Shown here: positions 22,701 through 34,422 of the stretch, one piece after another
Position numbering within the stretch: position 1 is the stretch's first letter
Layout: every line of letters starts with the position of its first letter
NCBI GenBank assembly: GCA_036768485.1
Contig: JAVLUZ010000512.1
Location: 124,001 to 188,000, forward strand
Origin: Mermis nigrescens
Lineage: Eukaryota; Nematoda; Enoplea; Mermithida; Mermithidae
DNA length: 64,000 nt
Direction of reading: 5' to 3'
Translations under genes and position numbers: made by a program
The notes under the pieces: generated by a model
Seen by the model: only the letters and a program-made list of their open reading frames with translations
Told to the model about the DNA's origin: nothing
Databases searched by the model: none

Positions 22701-23933
22701 ATATACAGAACCAAAAAACGCGGGGACTCGAGTTATTAAATCAAAATGATTATGGTGATGGTACAAATGTATAATTTTTTCGGCCGTAGGGCCTGCGAAA
22801 ATTAAAGAATCATTGAAATCTCGAGAATAGACTTTTAATTGGTACGTGGGTGATGAAACGGTCTGAATTTTACGAACTTCTTCAATCCCGCAGAGTGCCC
22901 TATGCTCCCCTAGCCCCGCTTCGACCATTAAGTTTTCAGCCAAACGTTTTTGTAAAGTGTGACGATTTTTGTCCCCCTGCCTAATCGTATTCCATTGAGG
23001 ATGATTGTCTAATTTAGCTTTTCCCGTGACTATAGCCCTGGCCAAACATAATTTATCCGTGTTTTGGATTTGGATAAAACACCCCCCATTCCCACAATGT
23101 CTTTGAAACCAAGTGTCCCAATTTACGATTCTCGTTTTCGAAATTTTCTTACGCTCTGTTCCGCGGCCACCCATAGGGGCGTTAACGATAATAACGTTCA
23201 AACTGATTACCTCATCGAACGAAAAATCCTTTCTTGACTGATTTACTCGTTCTGCGACGCTTAAAATTCGATCGGCGGTCATAAATTGTCTGGGGACGAA
23301 AGGAATTATTATGTGTCGGTCTAGACTCGGGTGAATTAGCTCGACTCCGACCAAATCGTCGGGGCTACAACCGTCTAAAATCCTTTCCAACGCGCTGTTC
23401 AAAACGGACTGGAGGAATCCGCCAAAACCGCGGAGCTCCTCCACGCGTAGGAAACGTAGGTTGTAGCCCCGGGCCTCAGAGTTAAATCGCTTCACTCTCG
23501 TCCTAAACATTTCACCGACAATGTAATAATCATTCGCCTCTCGTCCCCAGCCGACTTGCGCTCCTTCTTCTTCGCCGAAAATAACGTCCCAGAATTCGGG
23601 CGATCCAAAATTCGTTCTGTCCGCTTTTGATAACTTGATAAATTCTTGGAAAATAAACGAAACGATTTTTTCTTCGCCAACCCATAATCGGCTATCGACC
23701 AGCTTTTGAAGCGTCTGGCGATTAATGACCGGTTCTCGTAATTCCTGCGATGACCCGTCTTCAACAATTGTCGCCCAGAAATGCGCCGTTATCGCGTTCC
23801 GAACGCCTATTCTGCCGTACTCCAAGATTTTTCGTAGTATAACGCCAATCAGTCGCTCGTTTCCAACCCATATTTTCGACTCGACCACCGCCAATAGAAT
23901 GTTGAAAGCTGGAAGTTCGAAATGCGCCGCCAT
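19742..23933 (-). pseudogene. polB: Protein-primed family B DNA polymerase (Polinton PolB), two frameshifts
   Basis: The element's replicative polymerase. The ATG at 23,933 follows a TATA box by about 40 bp. The main frame (1,066 codons to 20,733) has a duplicated N-terminal segment (residues 13-57 and 75-119), a Cys/His-rich block (about 410-530), Exo I DFET (~548), Exo II NARGFD (~620), Exo III YCNSDVD (~748) and motif A TDVCSLYP (~969). Motif B (KLMLNSFWGKFG), motif C (YFDTDS), GPKNYAY and KIRGF lie in a second frame ending at 19,742. That frame is open upstream of its first ATG (20,488) to about 20,800. Two one-base losses, in the C-run near 20,898 and near 20,807, explain the shift between motifs A and B. 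Catalytic residues are intact, but this copy cannot give a full enzyme unless the shifts are assembly errors. The family (DNA_pol_B_2) is secure. Confidence 0.9.
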
Positions 23934-23971
23934 AGTTCTTGAAAGGAATGAGCTCGCTAGCTCTGCTTGGC

Positions 23972-23980
23972 CTATTTATA
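23972..23980 (-). promoter_or_regulatory. TATA box of the Polinton polymerase gene
   Basis: TATAAATAG on the minus strand, about 40 bp upstream of the ATG at 23,933. This leaves room for a start site about 30 bp downstream and a very short leader. Confidence 0.6.
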
Positions 23981-24150
23981 GTCAGAGTGCTCTGCAAGCC
24001 GTTCCGGAACAATGCAAACCCGTTCCGGAAGGAGTTTGTGATGAGTCATCATTGCGCGCAAATTGCAAAATATGACGTAACATACTGAAATTTTTTGTAG
24101 TGCTTTGACGATGACTCATACTGATACTTAATCATGTTTTGGCTGCCTAG

Positions 24151-24309
24151 CACACCTAGGCGTCTGGGGGGTATGCAACCCCCTCCGAGAAACCAAAATA
24201 CCCCCAGAATTCAATTTTTTGATACCAATGAATAAAGCTCGATGAGAAACGTCGAAAAATGGTGTTTTTTCGCCATACCATCATTTTTAAGGCAATTTTT
24301 GACCTTATG
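24151..24309 (+). mobile_element. hAT-like MITE nested in the Polinton, internally deleted
   Basis: Starts CACACCTAGGCG and ends TTTGACCTTATG. The 8-bp flanks are CTGCCTAG (24143-24150) and GTGCCTAG (24310-24317). Compared with other copies it lacks the GCACCCCC...GCTGCCCAC segment before the terminal TATG. It inserted after the Polinton did, or travelled with it. Confidence 0.7.
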
Positions 24310-24443
24310 GTGCCTAGCCCCTAAAAGGAAGCATAGAAAAACATACAAATTAATACTTTCTGAGAAATTGTTTGCAGTTATAGGAATTTTTCGATGAGCT
24401 ACGTGAATTTTATTTGAAATGTGCGGTCAATAATTCCACAACA

Positions 24444-26283
24444 TTCATGCGTCCACGTCGTGCCAGCTGGGGTCATGGATGCAGTAAACCTGCATTCATG
24501 ATGCAGAATTGAAGCAATTTTAATTTTTTATGGTGTAAACAGCTTTTGATCAAGCTGAGACACCAGAATTGAGTGCTTAAAACTCATATTTTCTTCATTT
24601 TTTTTCTTTTTTTTGTCTTATTGATGGATTTTTATTATTTTAGCAAAAAACTCGTGAAACTGCATACTTTCAGCAAAATATAAAAATTTTACAAAAGTAT
24701 TTCGCAACTTGACAAAAAATTTTCACAACTTGACAAAAATTTTCACAACTTGACAAAAAATTTTCACAACTTGACAAAAAATTTTCACAACTTGACAAAA
24801 AATTTCCACAACGTGACAAAAATATTTCACAACTTGACAAAAAAAATTTCCACAACTTGACAAAAAATTTCCACAACTTGACAAAAAATTTCCACAACTT
24901 GACAAAAAATTTCCACAACTTGACAAAAAAATTTCACAACTTGACAAAAAATTTTCACAACTTGACAAAAGTACTATGCTTAAGCACGTAAAAATATTTC
25001 ACAACTTGACAAAAAATTTTCACAACTTGACAAAAAATTTTCACAACTTGACAAAAAATTTTCACGACGTGACAAAAATATTTCACAACTTGACAAAAAA
25101 TTTTCACAACTTGACAAAAAATTTTCACAACTTGACAAAAAATTTTCACGACGTGACAAAAATATTTCACAACTTGACAAAAAATTTTCACAACTTGACA
25201 AAAAATTTTCAGAACTTGACAAAAAAATTTCACAACTTGACAGAAAATTCTACAACGTGACAAAAATATTTCGCGACGTGACAAAAATATCAATAATTGT
25301 TTTTTAAACGGCAAAGTTCTCTGTAGTATGCAGACCCATGCAAATGAGAGGAGACGAGACGAACACCTGTGGGAGGGGGCCTAAATGGAAAAGTTACTGG
25401 GAATTGATGAAAATTATATTTTCGCTGCAGTGACTGTAAATTTATGCCTATTTTTGAGGCTGCCCCCAGAACCGCCCTGCTATGCAACTACGGATTTTAT
25501 GCTCAAAAATCCTCAAAAACACTTGAAATAGCTGTGAATTTTTTTGTTATTTTCGCGACATATTGTTATATCGTATTTCTCTTATGCGAAACACATCACA
25601 TTTGCAGCATATATCCGATGTATTCGCTGATCTATATGGCTGCCTCTTTAGTTTTTTGCTGTAATTTTAGCAATTTTCCGCGATTAATGTTCTACTGAAT
25701 TACCGACAGCTGAAGCCAAATTAGTTGTACATCACTTATTTATTCGAGACTTGTTGTGTACGTGCTTTCTTCGAACAGTAAATAATACATACAAGACATG
25801 CACGAGGGGGCATCTCAGCAAGGAAAATTTCTGGATAAAATAGGGCGAAAATCGGAAAAATGCTTGACCAGAAACATAGTTTTTATGCAGACACGTCGAT
25901 CTGGGGGAATGGTGGGTCCTGATCCCCCAAAATTCGGAAAAATCTTACTTTTTAAACGTTATATTGAGCTATTTTGGTCTTTTTGGGTATGGAGGACGGC
26001 CAGCCACGTGCCTGTTTTATGCCATTTTAGCATTTTTGGCACACCAGCTGATACCCCCCAGATCGACCATGCAACCTGAGGAACAACACTGCAAGATAGA
26101 CCATGCTATAACAGGCGGCGCGGTGGGAGCCCCTCCCCTTACACACCCCTCCTTTCCCGTCCTTTATATACTTTAACGTTGCACCCTCAACTTACCTCAG
26201 GGTGCAGATTTTTACGTCATCGCCTATGTTATAACATAGGCTATCCTACAGCGTTGCGGTCCAGACTGACGGCCATTACTACT
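24444..26283 (-). repeat. Polinton right terminal inverted repeat
   Basis: Reverse complement of the left arm over its whole length. It includes the minisatellite (24,690-25,295), the TATA-like box (26,163-26,170), the hairpin and the palindrome (26,222-26,241). It ends CCATTACTACT. Confidence 0.88.
24690..25295 (-). repeat. Minisatellite of the right TIR
   Basis: The same 20-21 bp unit as the left arm on the opposite strand (CAACTTGACAAAAAATTTTCA), with the GTACTATGCTTAAGCACG interruption near 24,970. Unit order is largely but not fully mirrored between the arms, with small local differences near the inner end. Confidence 0.95.
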
Positions 26284-26289
26284 TAGGAC
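26284..26289. repeat. Target site duplication of the Polinton, right
   Basis: TAGGAC immediately after the terminal ACTACT. It is identical to 17507-17512. Confidence 0.85.
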
Positions 26290-26429
26290 AAATTTTGGGA
26301 CATTTATAATGCGACATGTGGACAACTGAGTATTAATGACTCGAAGAATTGAACAGCATAGGATAATAGAGGGATGAATTCTACAGATGGTACTTTTTTT
26401 GTTTTTTGAAATTCGCATTAGTTATCGAA

Positions 26430-28530
26430 TGGCAGTGTAAAGAGTGCAAAAATCTGGGGGTGAAAAAGCACTTTTTGGTCGAGTTTTCAACCTGCTTATG
26501 TCTGATACTAATTCCGGTTATGAGTTTTTTGAAATGTTTTCTGACAGAAATGTGGAGCGGATCAAGGGCTACATTCTGCATATAAGCAAAGTCTTCTACG
26601 CTCTATGGTGACTTAGATCCTGGAGTTTAAAGTTTACACTCTAGTGGAATGTGTAAAAAACTGATTTTATGGATTTTATGTAAGATTTCTCTGCCAAATT
26701 TTTTCGCTCATGAGTTAAGGTGAATTGAATACAGCAGTAATAAAGTGCCTCTCAGGGGCTACACATCGCAGCAAATCGCATTTAAAAAACGCAATATTGA
26801 GTTATTTATGGGGGTGTAAAGTTCGAAATCAGAGGTAAAAAATTGGCCAAAAAAACACGTTTTTTCCGAATTTTGATCAATAAATCATACCAAATAATTT
26901 TTGCAAGAGCATTACGGCACACAGGAATGTACTACGATTTAAAAGCTACAAATCGTACCAAACCGAATTTATTTAAACTCAATGGTGAGTTCGGTACGGA
27001 ATTTTGAAGTTTACAGTGTTCTAAATGATGGAAAATACGTTTTTGTTGCGTTTTTTGTTCGCGACTTTCTCCGTCCAGAAGTCGGGATAAGTCCAATAGA
27101 ATAAAAAAAGTGCTTTATATCGGGTGCATGTCAAAGCAAATTGTCTATACATTAATATTTAGCGAGTGTAAAGTCAAAAATTTGGTGTTTAAAATGCGTT
27201 TCTGTCTTGTATTTTCTACCTGCTTCTCCGGTTATGAGTCAGGGACACGATTATCAAGTCTAGAAATGGACCAGGAACCAAATTTGATATGCCAGTCTGG
27301 CGCATATGTTTACACTCTACAGTGTTGTAAAGTGGTTTACACCTATTGTTAGTTTGCCCATAGAACAATATGGAGACTTAATTTTTTCATAAATATTAAT
27401 CGTAATATCGGAACAATATCAAAATTACGAATCTGACCAAAATCTTCTTTACACTAGGTGTTTACATGAAGTTTATACTACATATGTATTTATCTTCGTT
27501 TTTGAGCATTCCAGAAACCTAATTTTTACCTGGAGTCTAGAAATTTTCAAAGAATCAAATGTGAGACGTCACGTAGGCGCGTTTGTTTACATCCAACAGT
27601 GATGTAAAGTAGTTTACACTCATTGTTTATTTGTCCTCAGACCATTGTAGACATGCAATTTTTTCATAAATGTTGATAATAATATCCGAGTAATATCAGA
27701 TTTACAAATCGGAATAAAATCCTCTTTACACTAGACGGTTGTGTAAAGTTTACACTGCTAATTAATCTTCGTTCTAGAGCTTTGCGAAAACCTGAATTTT
27801 TTTGCCGAAATCTAAAAATTTACGTGGAATCAAATAAGGAACGTCAGCTGGGCGCGTTTGTTTACACTCAACAGGGATGTAAAGTGGTTTATCTTCGTTC
27901 TAGAGCTTTGCAAAAACCTAAATTTTTTGCCGAAATCTGAAAATTTACATGAAATCAAATAAGGGACGTCAGATAGGCGCGTTTGTTTACACTCAACAGT
28001 GATGTAAAGTGGTTTACATCTGTGTCTATTTGTCATTAAACCGTCATGGAGACGTAATTTTTTCATGAATGTTGATCGTAATATCCGAGTAATATCGAAT
28101 TTACAAATCAGACTAAAATCTTCTTTACACTCGTTGCTAGTGTAAAGCTTACACTATATAATAAGCTTCATTCTAGAGCCTCACGGTAACTTATTTTTTC
28201 TCTAAAGTCGTAAAATATATATGGAAACACATGTGATACGTCAGCTAGGGGCGCATGAAGAGTAGTGTAAAGTGATTAACACCTAATGTTAATTTGTTCT
28301 TAGAACATTATAGAGGTTTCATTTCTTAATGAATGCTGATCGTTATATCAGAGCAATATCGAAATTATTAATCCCACTAAAATTCTTTACACTCATGTAT
28401 AAAGTTCAAAATGTAAATTAAGTTGAGCTCTAGACAGTTTTGGAAGCATATTTCTTAACAGGATGTTCTACGTAACATAAGAATTACTAATCAGAATGTT
28501 TGTTTCTTCTACTACAACTTGTAGCTTTGT
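26430..28530. repeat. Tandem repeat rich in GTGTAAA/TTTACAC, about 270-bp period
   Basis: Near 27,300-28,500, units share GTAAAGTGGTTTACA, CATGGAGAC(G)TAATTTTTTC, GATCGTAATATC, AATCTTCTTTACACT, AGTTTACACT and CTTCGTTCTAGAGC in that order. A 26.4-27.3 kb stretch is less regular but equally rich in TTTACAC. One unit is truncated near 27,850-27,900. There is no coding signal. The left flank of the Polinton also has GTGTAA words, so the element may have inserted into this repeat. Confidence 0.6.
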
Positions 28531-28618
28531 AAAGTTTAAACCATTTAATTATTAGAAGAACCGCACAGTAAATGAAATCTAGTTTTGTATTTCCAAATCT
28601 TGCTAATTAAAAGTGGGG

Positions 28619-29438
28619 TACTAGCAAAGAAAAATGCTCCGATGGAACAAAAAAGGGGAATATACTTGGGATTGTGAATTATCGAGGATGTAAAAGGAGG
28701 GGACTAGGAAAAATCTCCCTAAGTTATATGCCAAGAATCGCAAAATATGTAAAAAATCAGACTTTCTCTAAACAATGCAAAAAATCGAAGTATATTCTGC
28801 GGCCTTTGAAAAATGTAAAAGTTTAGTAAACAATTGCTGTAGACATTTGTAAAAGAGTATCTACATAAGGTCTGTTGCACGTCAGCTTCCGTGTTTCCTA
28901 CTGCTTTGAACCAACAATATCATCGATTGTCTTGAATGCATCGATATGTACTATTTCATTCAATTCGCTTTGCTACTGCATTGCTAATTCGCTGCTTTTT
29001 TTAATCAATTTTTTGGTAATTTGAATATTGCTTGCACTACATTTAGAATGGCTGTATCTGCTAAGTGACATGCTTAGTAATAATGAAATACGAACAACTT
29101 AATTATGATTTGTTAACAGCATTTTACTTTCAGTCACATTATTAAGCAACTCAAAGTTGAATGAAGTCTGCAAAAAGTTGCATTACGTAATATGCTTTTA
29201 AGATATTATGTCAATCAGAAAAAATTATTTTAAAATAATACGTTTTTTCAAAGACCGCAGAATATACTTAGATTTTCCGCATTGTTTAGAGAAAGTCTGA
29301 TTTTTTACATATTTTGCGATTCTTGGCATATAACATAGGGAGATTTTTCCTAGTCCCCTCCTTTTACATCCTCGATAATTCACAATCCCAAGTATATTCC
29401 CCTTTTTTGTTCCATCGGGGCATTTTTCTTTGCTAGTA
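28619..29438. mobile_element. Foldback element, about 200-bp inverted arms
   Basis: The left arm (28,619-28,821) starts TACTAGCAAAGAAAAATGC. The right arm (29,241-29,438) ends GCATTTTTCTTTGCTAGTA. The arms pair through GGGGAATATACTTGGGATTG, GAGGGGACTAGGAAAAATCT and AAAATCAGACTTTCTCTAAA. The central 420 bp are unique and non-coding. A TA target is possible. A solo arm lies at 2,055-2,245. Confidence 0.75.
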
Positions 29439-29454
29439 TAATATATTGAATGTG

Positions 29455-29945
29455 AGTTCTCCAATTCTGAGCCCTAGAACCACTCCTAGGGAAAAATTTC
29501 ATTGAAACGAGGTTTCTAGGGCGTTTATCCTGAAGTGGCTTACTTGGAAACCCATTTTTGGGAATTGGAATCCCCCAGAGGGATGAAACTCCAACGGAAA
29601 CATGGTGCAGCATGTTCACCGTGGGATACTCCCTTTCGTATTCCTAAAATTACCCTTAACTGGAAAGAATTTTCCCAAAAATTGAATTTAGGTGTTAAGT
29701 AACTACACGAGGAACCTCCATTTTGAGACTTTGAACCATCATCATGGGAGAGAAACCCCTCATGGTAACGGGGTGCAGCATATGTTTTCGTGGGGTACCT
29801 TCGCTTCCGAGCCCCGAAACTACCCTTAACTGAGAGGAATGACGCCAGAAACGGGGTCTGGGGTGTTCGTTCAACATGGTCTAATTGGGAAACCTCGCTC
29901 CTGGTCTTTAAACCATCCTAAAAGGAGAAATTTTCTACTGAAACG
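29455..29945 (-). repeat. GAAACGG repeat array, diverged
   Basis: Units contain AGAGAAACCCCTCATGGTAACGGGG, CGAGCCCCGAAACTACCCTT and AACTG-GAAGAAT-GCC-GAAACGGGG-type blocks, matching the inverted half of the 0.96-1.9 kb array at lower identity. It abuts the foldback element. Confidence 0.5.
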
Positions 29946-30165
29946 GCGGTAGAAGCAAAGTATGTCCATCATAGGTATCTGCGTGGGACGATATAATGGC
30001 TCATACAATGATTTACGTATAAAAAGTTACTTATTTTATAGGTAGTAAGTAGATACCTGTGTACTTTATCTCATTTTTTCAATTTAATAAAATAATAAAA
30101 ACGGTGGGTGAGCTTTTAACGCAATATGTACTTACTACAGTAATTTTAAAGTCTGCTCCAAGCAG

Positions 30166-30830
30166 TGGCGTGGCCAGGATTTTGTTTATTGAGGGTAGGA
30201 GGCGTACCAAAATTTTTTAAAAGTCTCGTTGCATTAAGTGCTTGCTTTGCATGGTTTGCATCGCAACAAGTCAAATTTTTTGCTTTCCAGGAACAAATTT
30301 TTGTTAGGCGGTCCAAATTTTATCAGTATTATTCTGATTAGAAATCTATAGGTACTCGACTCATCGATACCCAATAAGGACCTAAAGAGAGTATGTGCAA
30401 GAGATATCCTATTTTATGACTGGAAATCTTGGGTGGTGCGCTCAAGCGCCCTCGACGGGGTCCAGGGCAGTCCCAGAAAACTTTCTAGAGTACCTACTTT
30501 AATTTTAAATTGCAACGTTGAAGTTTTCACAAAATCGTTTATAATAATTGAAAGTTAAGATTTGTCCATTCCCACGTAAATACATACGTATGCACGAAAA
30601 TTTCAAAGTGCTTGTCCCTAATAAATGTAAAATGCATTTTTCGACCTCTGCAGCAACGGGTCATTTTAGATACGAAAACTTATCAATGGAAATTTTGTTC
30701 TTAAAGTTTTTAGATCTAATTTGTGGCATTTTGGGTACTTTAGAAAATAGAATATGTGCAAAACATGAAAGTATTTGTAAAGTCAAGCGAAACGGGAAAT
30801 CAACTTGCACAAAATGATTCTTAGATCATT
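30166..30830. repeat. Old hAT-like repeat family, copy 2
   Basis: Begins CAGTGGCGTGGCCAGGATTTT, a typical hAT-type terminus. It shares GGTGCGCTCAAGCGCCCTCG, CTTTAATTTTAAATTG and GCATTTTTCGACCTCTGCAG with the copies at 2.5-4.0 and 36.8-37.8 kb. The right end was not located. Confidence 0.45.
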
Positions 30831-31810
30831 CGGTACATTAAATCAAATTTGTGAGAAGCGCCGAAATACTTCAGTTGTTTCAAGCATACGCAATCTCATT
30901 ACTTCCAAACTAATTTGATTTTAAATTTCATGGTTTTTATATGTTTTTAACTTCAACGTCATTATTCATTCACAAGACATTTCTAAACTTTGGCATCCTG
31001 GGAAAAATTATACGCCTGCTAACCTACATATGCAACTACGAGAGATACACCAACCGGCCCCTAACGAAAATACTGAATCCGACTCCCGAAAATTTGTACC
31101 TATATGGATTAGAGTAATTCATAGTGAAAAGAGTAGTATAGCTACAACAAGAGTAATTTTTAGCAAAGGTATTTTCACATTTTGCTAATATTTTCACTAA
31201 ACACACTGGATATGTTCTTAGCCTCTCGATTTATCATCCAGTAAACTGACGGCCATGCGACTACTTGCATTTTGAAGATCGTAGTTGAAAATGTTAAGAA
31301 TTTATCTTTGCAAGCTTAGTTTTTATTCAAAAACGGAAGCATTCGAGTGAAATTGAATCTCAGAATTCCCAGGATACTAATGCTTAAGCATTGTATCATG
31401 GGCTCCGTGGAGCCTTCCACGAAGACCGCGTATACTTTTGGGAGATGTGTCGTCAAAAGTAAGATGGCGGGCGTAATGAGTTTTGAGAAATGCCAAAATT
31501 GCATTAGTACTTAAGAAGACAGGTTTGGATACATGTTGAACAAGTTTTAGCTTTCAATATATATTATTTGTCCTTATAATAGAATGTTATTGAATTTGTT
31601 GTTCTGGAACATTTCTGGGAAGGATAGGGTTAAAACAAAAGAAAAACTTTTTATCTATAGCCTACCTAATCAAATTCAATCTGCATACACAAACACATGC
31701 ATGTACACACCTACAAACTAAATCGAGAAACAATTAAGGAACGATTAAAGCGCCTCGGATCATTCTTTCAGCGACTGATCGCACCCAATCTTTAGATGCA
31801 TCAACTTTGA
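30831..31810. other. No gene recognised (downstream of Toll)
   Basis: AT-rich. A short hairpin (GGCTCCGTGGAGCC) lies near 31,400. It would include the 3' UTR of the Toll gene, whose stop is at 31,811-31,813. I see no clear polyadenylation site that I would insist on. Confidence 0.35.
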
Positions 31811-32709
31811 TTAGCACAGAGTGCGCGAAACATCATAAAATCTCGCCCAAAAATCGTGATTTTCCATATGTAAAAAATTGTACGAATATGTTTTGATCTC
31901 GTCCCATATTTTTGCTCCTAAATTCGCATTTCGATCGAAACGATAATCCAAAATGAACATTACGTTTAATTTTCCGTCTCTTTCTCGTAAAGTCTCCAGC
32001 GTGCGACTGTGCAGTTTTAGCAGGTAATGATCGGCTAAGAACTCATCTGAGATCAAGATAAAAAGATGTGAGCAAGATATTATCGACGCGTAGATTTCTC
32101 GAAAAGTTACTCTATGCAAATCAGGAAATATTTCGTGTAGTCGACAAATCGAATAAGGCCATATTTTTTCTAATCTAGGCGCGATTGCTTCTTCGATGAA
32201 GCGTTCATCGGATTTCGAATAAAATACGAAGAGCTTGCAGCTAAGCAGTGAAGTAGATTCCAATCCATTGACGTTCATCTTAATCTGATTCAAATCGAAG
32301 GTTTCTATTGAATGGCTGCGCTTGTACCGAGAATTAGAGGAGCACCTCTTATTTCGCTCAATTCTTTTTGAACAAGTCTTGCATACTAGAATGCAAACCA
32401 ATAAAAGAATCATTATTGATGAGAAAATACTAATTGCAATTGTGAGTTTAATTCCTGAAATAGGACGGTGAGTAGAATGGATGCCACCAGTTCCGTTTGA
32501 CGACTGAGTCCGACGACACACTGTTTTTTCGAAGTCTTTCATAAATATTTTTGATTCAACAGTTGCATTATACATTGAAAAAGTAGAAGAATGTTGTGAG
32601 ATGTTGTGGCAAAGTAAAGTGTCTCCATCAACAATGCGTTCCATGACTTTTGAAAACCAACGTTTCATTTCATGACTAACGCTGCAGTTGCAAATCCATG
32701 GATTATTGC
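31811..32709 (-). CDS. Toll receptor exon 3: LRR C-cap, transmembrane, TIR domain
   Basis: The acceptor AG is at 32,711-32,710, and 899 bp run to the stop. The first codon joins the last G of exon 2 to GC, giving a continuous SLGNNPWICNC that starts the second LRR C-terminal cap. Next come a single membrane span (about LTIAISIFSSIMILLLVCIL), a basic stretch and a TIR domain. TIR box 1 is FVFYSKSDE. Box 2 (BB loop) reads HEIFPDLH, not the usual RDxPG. Box 3 is FWARF. The domain should pass the signal to MyD88-type adaptors, but the altered BB loop makes that uncertain. Toll family membership is firm; paralogue identity is not. Confidence 0.85.
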
Positions 32710-34379
32710 CTTAAATCAGACTGTAATTCAATTGATTAATTAATTAATTTTCAAATTACTCTATCCAGTTTTGCTTAAATTCATTCACAGACCACTTAGT
32801 TTTAACAAAATCAAATTAATTGATTCGAACAAATTCACTCAATAATCAATTTAATTATTAGTCAACAAATTAATTCATTTTAGATCAAAAATCGCTCCGA
32901 CTTGACTACTCGCATAAGGTCCAGCAAGTTTTACAAAATAATCATGGTATTTACATAAGTGAATAGTTATAATTTTAATTTATATGAGCATTATACATGG
33001 GCGGGTAGCTATATAGCCATTTGGGCCGAAAGACGCTATATAGCCTTTTTGGGCTCAGCAAAGTAGCTATATAGCATTTTTTGACCCAGAAACATGCAAT
33101 GTGAATTCAGAAATGCTATATAGCTCTTTTTTCTGTGTCTTAAAAGAATTTATAGTTATTTCCCGACTTTAAAAAAGGGCTAAATAGCTATATTTTCAGT
33201 CCACAAAGGATAGCTATGTTTGTGAAATCAAAAAATCTACATATTTGCCACAAATGCTCGAAAACGATGATTTTAAAGCGATATATCATCGTTTTTCGCC
33301 GTAGAATCGATTTAAAAAAGCACTTAACTATCTCCAACTTTTTAATTTTCACACCTCTGAAAGTTTGACCTTGCGCACTTATCATGTGCTATGACACAAA
33401 CCATTAGAACTTAACATCATGAATCATCATTTTTTTGACAATTTAGCAATGAAGAAGTTGAATATGTACATACACGCGAGCATACATGTACAGCATAAAA
33501 ATTCATGGGGGTCAGACCTGAAAAATTTTAAAAAATGCCTTTCTGGAGCTAAAAGGGGTGGGTACGCAACAAAAACACTGTTTTTTTCAATGTTTCGGAC
33601 GATGCTCGTTTTTTAGAACATAAAAACATAAAAAATATCGGAAAAAGTTCAAAAAATGTATGACCCGAAGAACCGAAAATTTGAGGCTTTTGAGCCAAAA
33701 ATGTCCTAAAAACGCTTGAATAGACACATTTTTTACACTTTTTACGGAAAATCTACAATTCTGGGCGGTCGCTGCTATTTCGTGGGGTCAGTAGCCATTC
33801 AATGGGGGATCGAACCCCCAAGAACATGTAAATAACGGAGGATAAGCTTAAAACGTGATTCAAATATGATCATTTTAAGTATTATGAAGCGTTTTTAACG
33901 CATCTTTTACACTAGCTTTGCCATGAGTTCCATGGAAACTCTCTTGTCATTTCATAAAGCAAATGTGCAATCAGAACCTTAGTTCATTGTGTGTGAGCAA
34001 CATGTTGATTCAGTATTTACTTGATCTCAATTAGGATCAAAACTGACTGTATAGCAATATGCTCAAAATATGCTCATTTAAATTGGACGAAACATGCACA
34101 CAAACCAGGGGATAATATGAGTTAACGTTAAACTCTATAATTGGAGATGCCATAAATATTTAGCTAATTTATCTAAAAATTGAAATTCTTGTGTTAGGGC
34201 GAATAAAATACAGAAGTTTAAGCGTTCCCTGATTATTTATTTTTAAATGAACAACTTTGAAATTAAATCGAAAATTATTTGCTTAGTGAGCAGATAGTCA
34301 AGTCCTTAATCGAAAATTATAAATTCGAACGAAGAAGATGCTTAATTGTTATTATTATATTATTATTTTTATTATTTAA

Positions 34380-34422
<43 letters not shown>

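Larger units (their letters stand above)
17513..26283 (-). mobile_element. Polinton/Maverick-type element carrying only a DNA polymerase
   Basis: An 8.77-kb element that starts AGTAGTAATGGCC and ends GGCCATTACTACT. It has TIRs of 1,819 and 1,840 bp and a perfect 6-bp target duplication (TAGGAC). The 5.1-kb unique core (19,332-24,443) holds one gene, a protein-primed family B DNA polymerase on the minus strand with frameshifts, plus a nested hAT-like MITE (24,151-24,309). Full Polintons are usually 15-20 kb and also encode a retroviral-type integrase, packaging ATPase, cysteine protease and capsid proteins. I find none of these, and no room for them. It is therefore a deletion derivative that would need trans-acting integrase, or a distinct minimal lineage. 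Polintons replicate by self-synthesis with protein priming. Confidence 0.85.
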
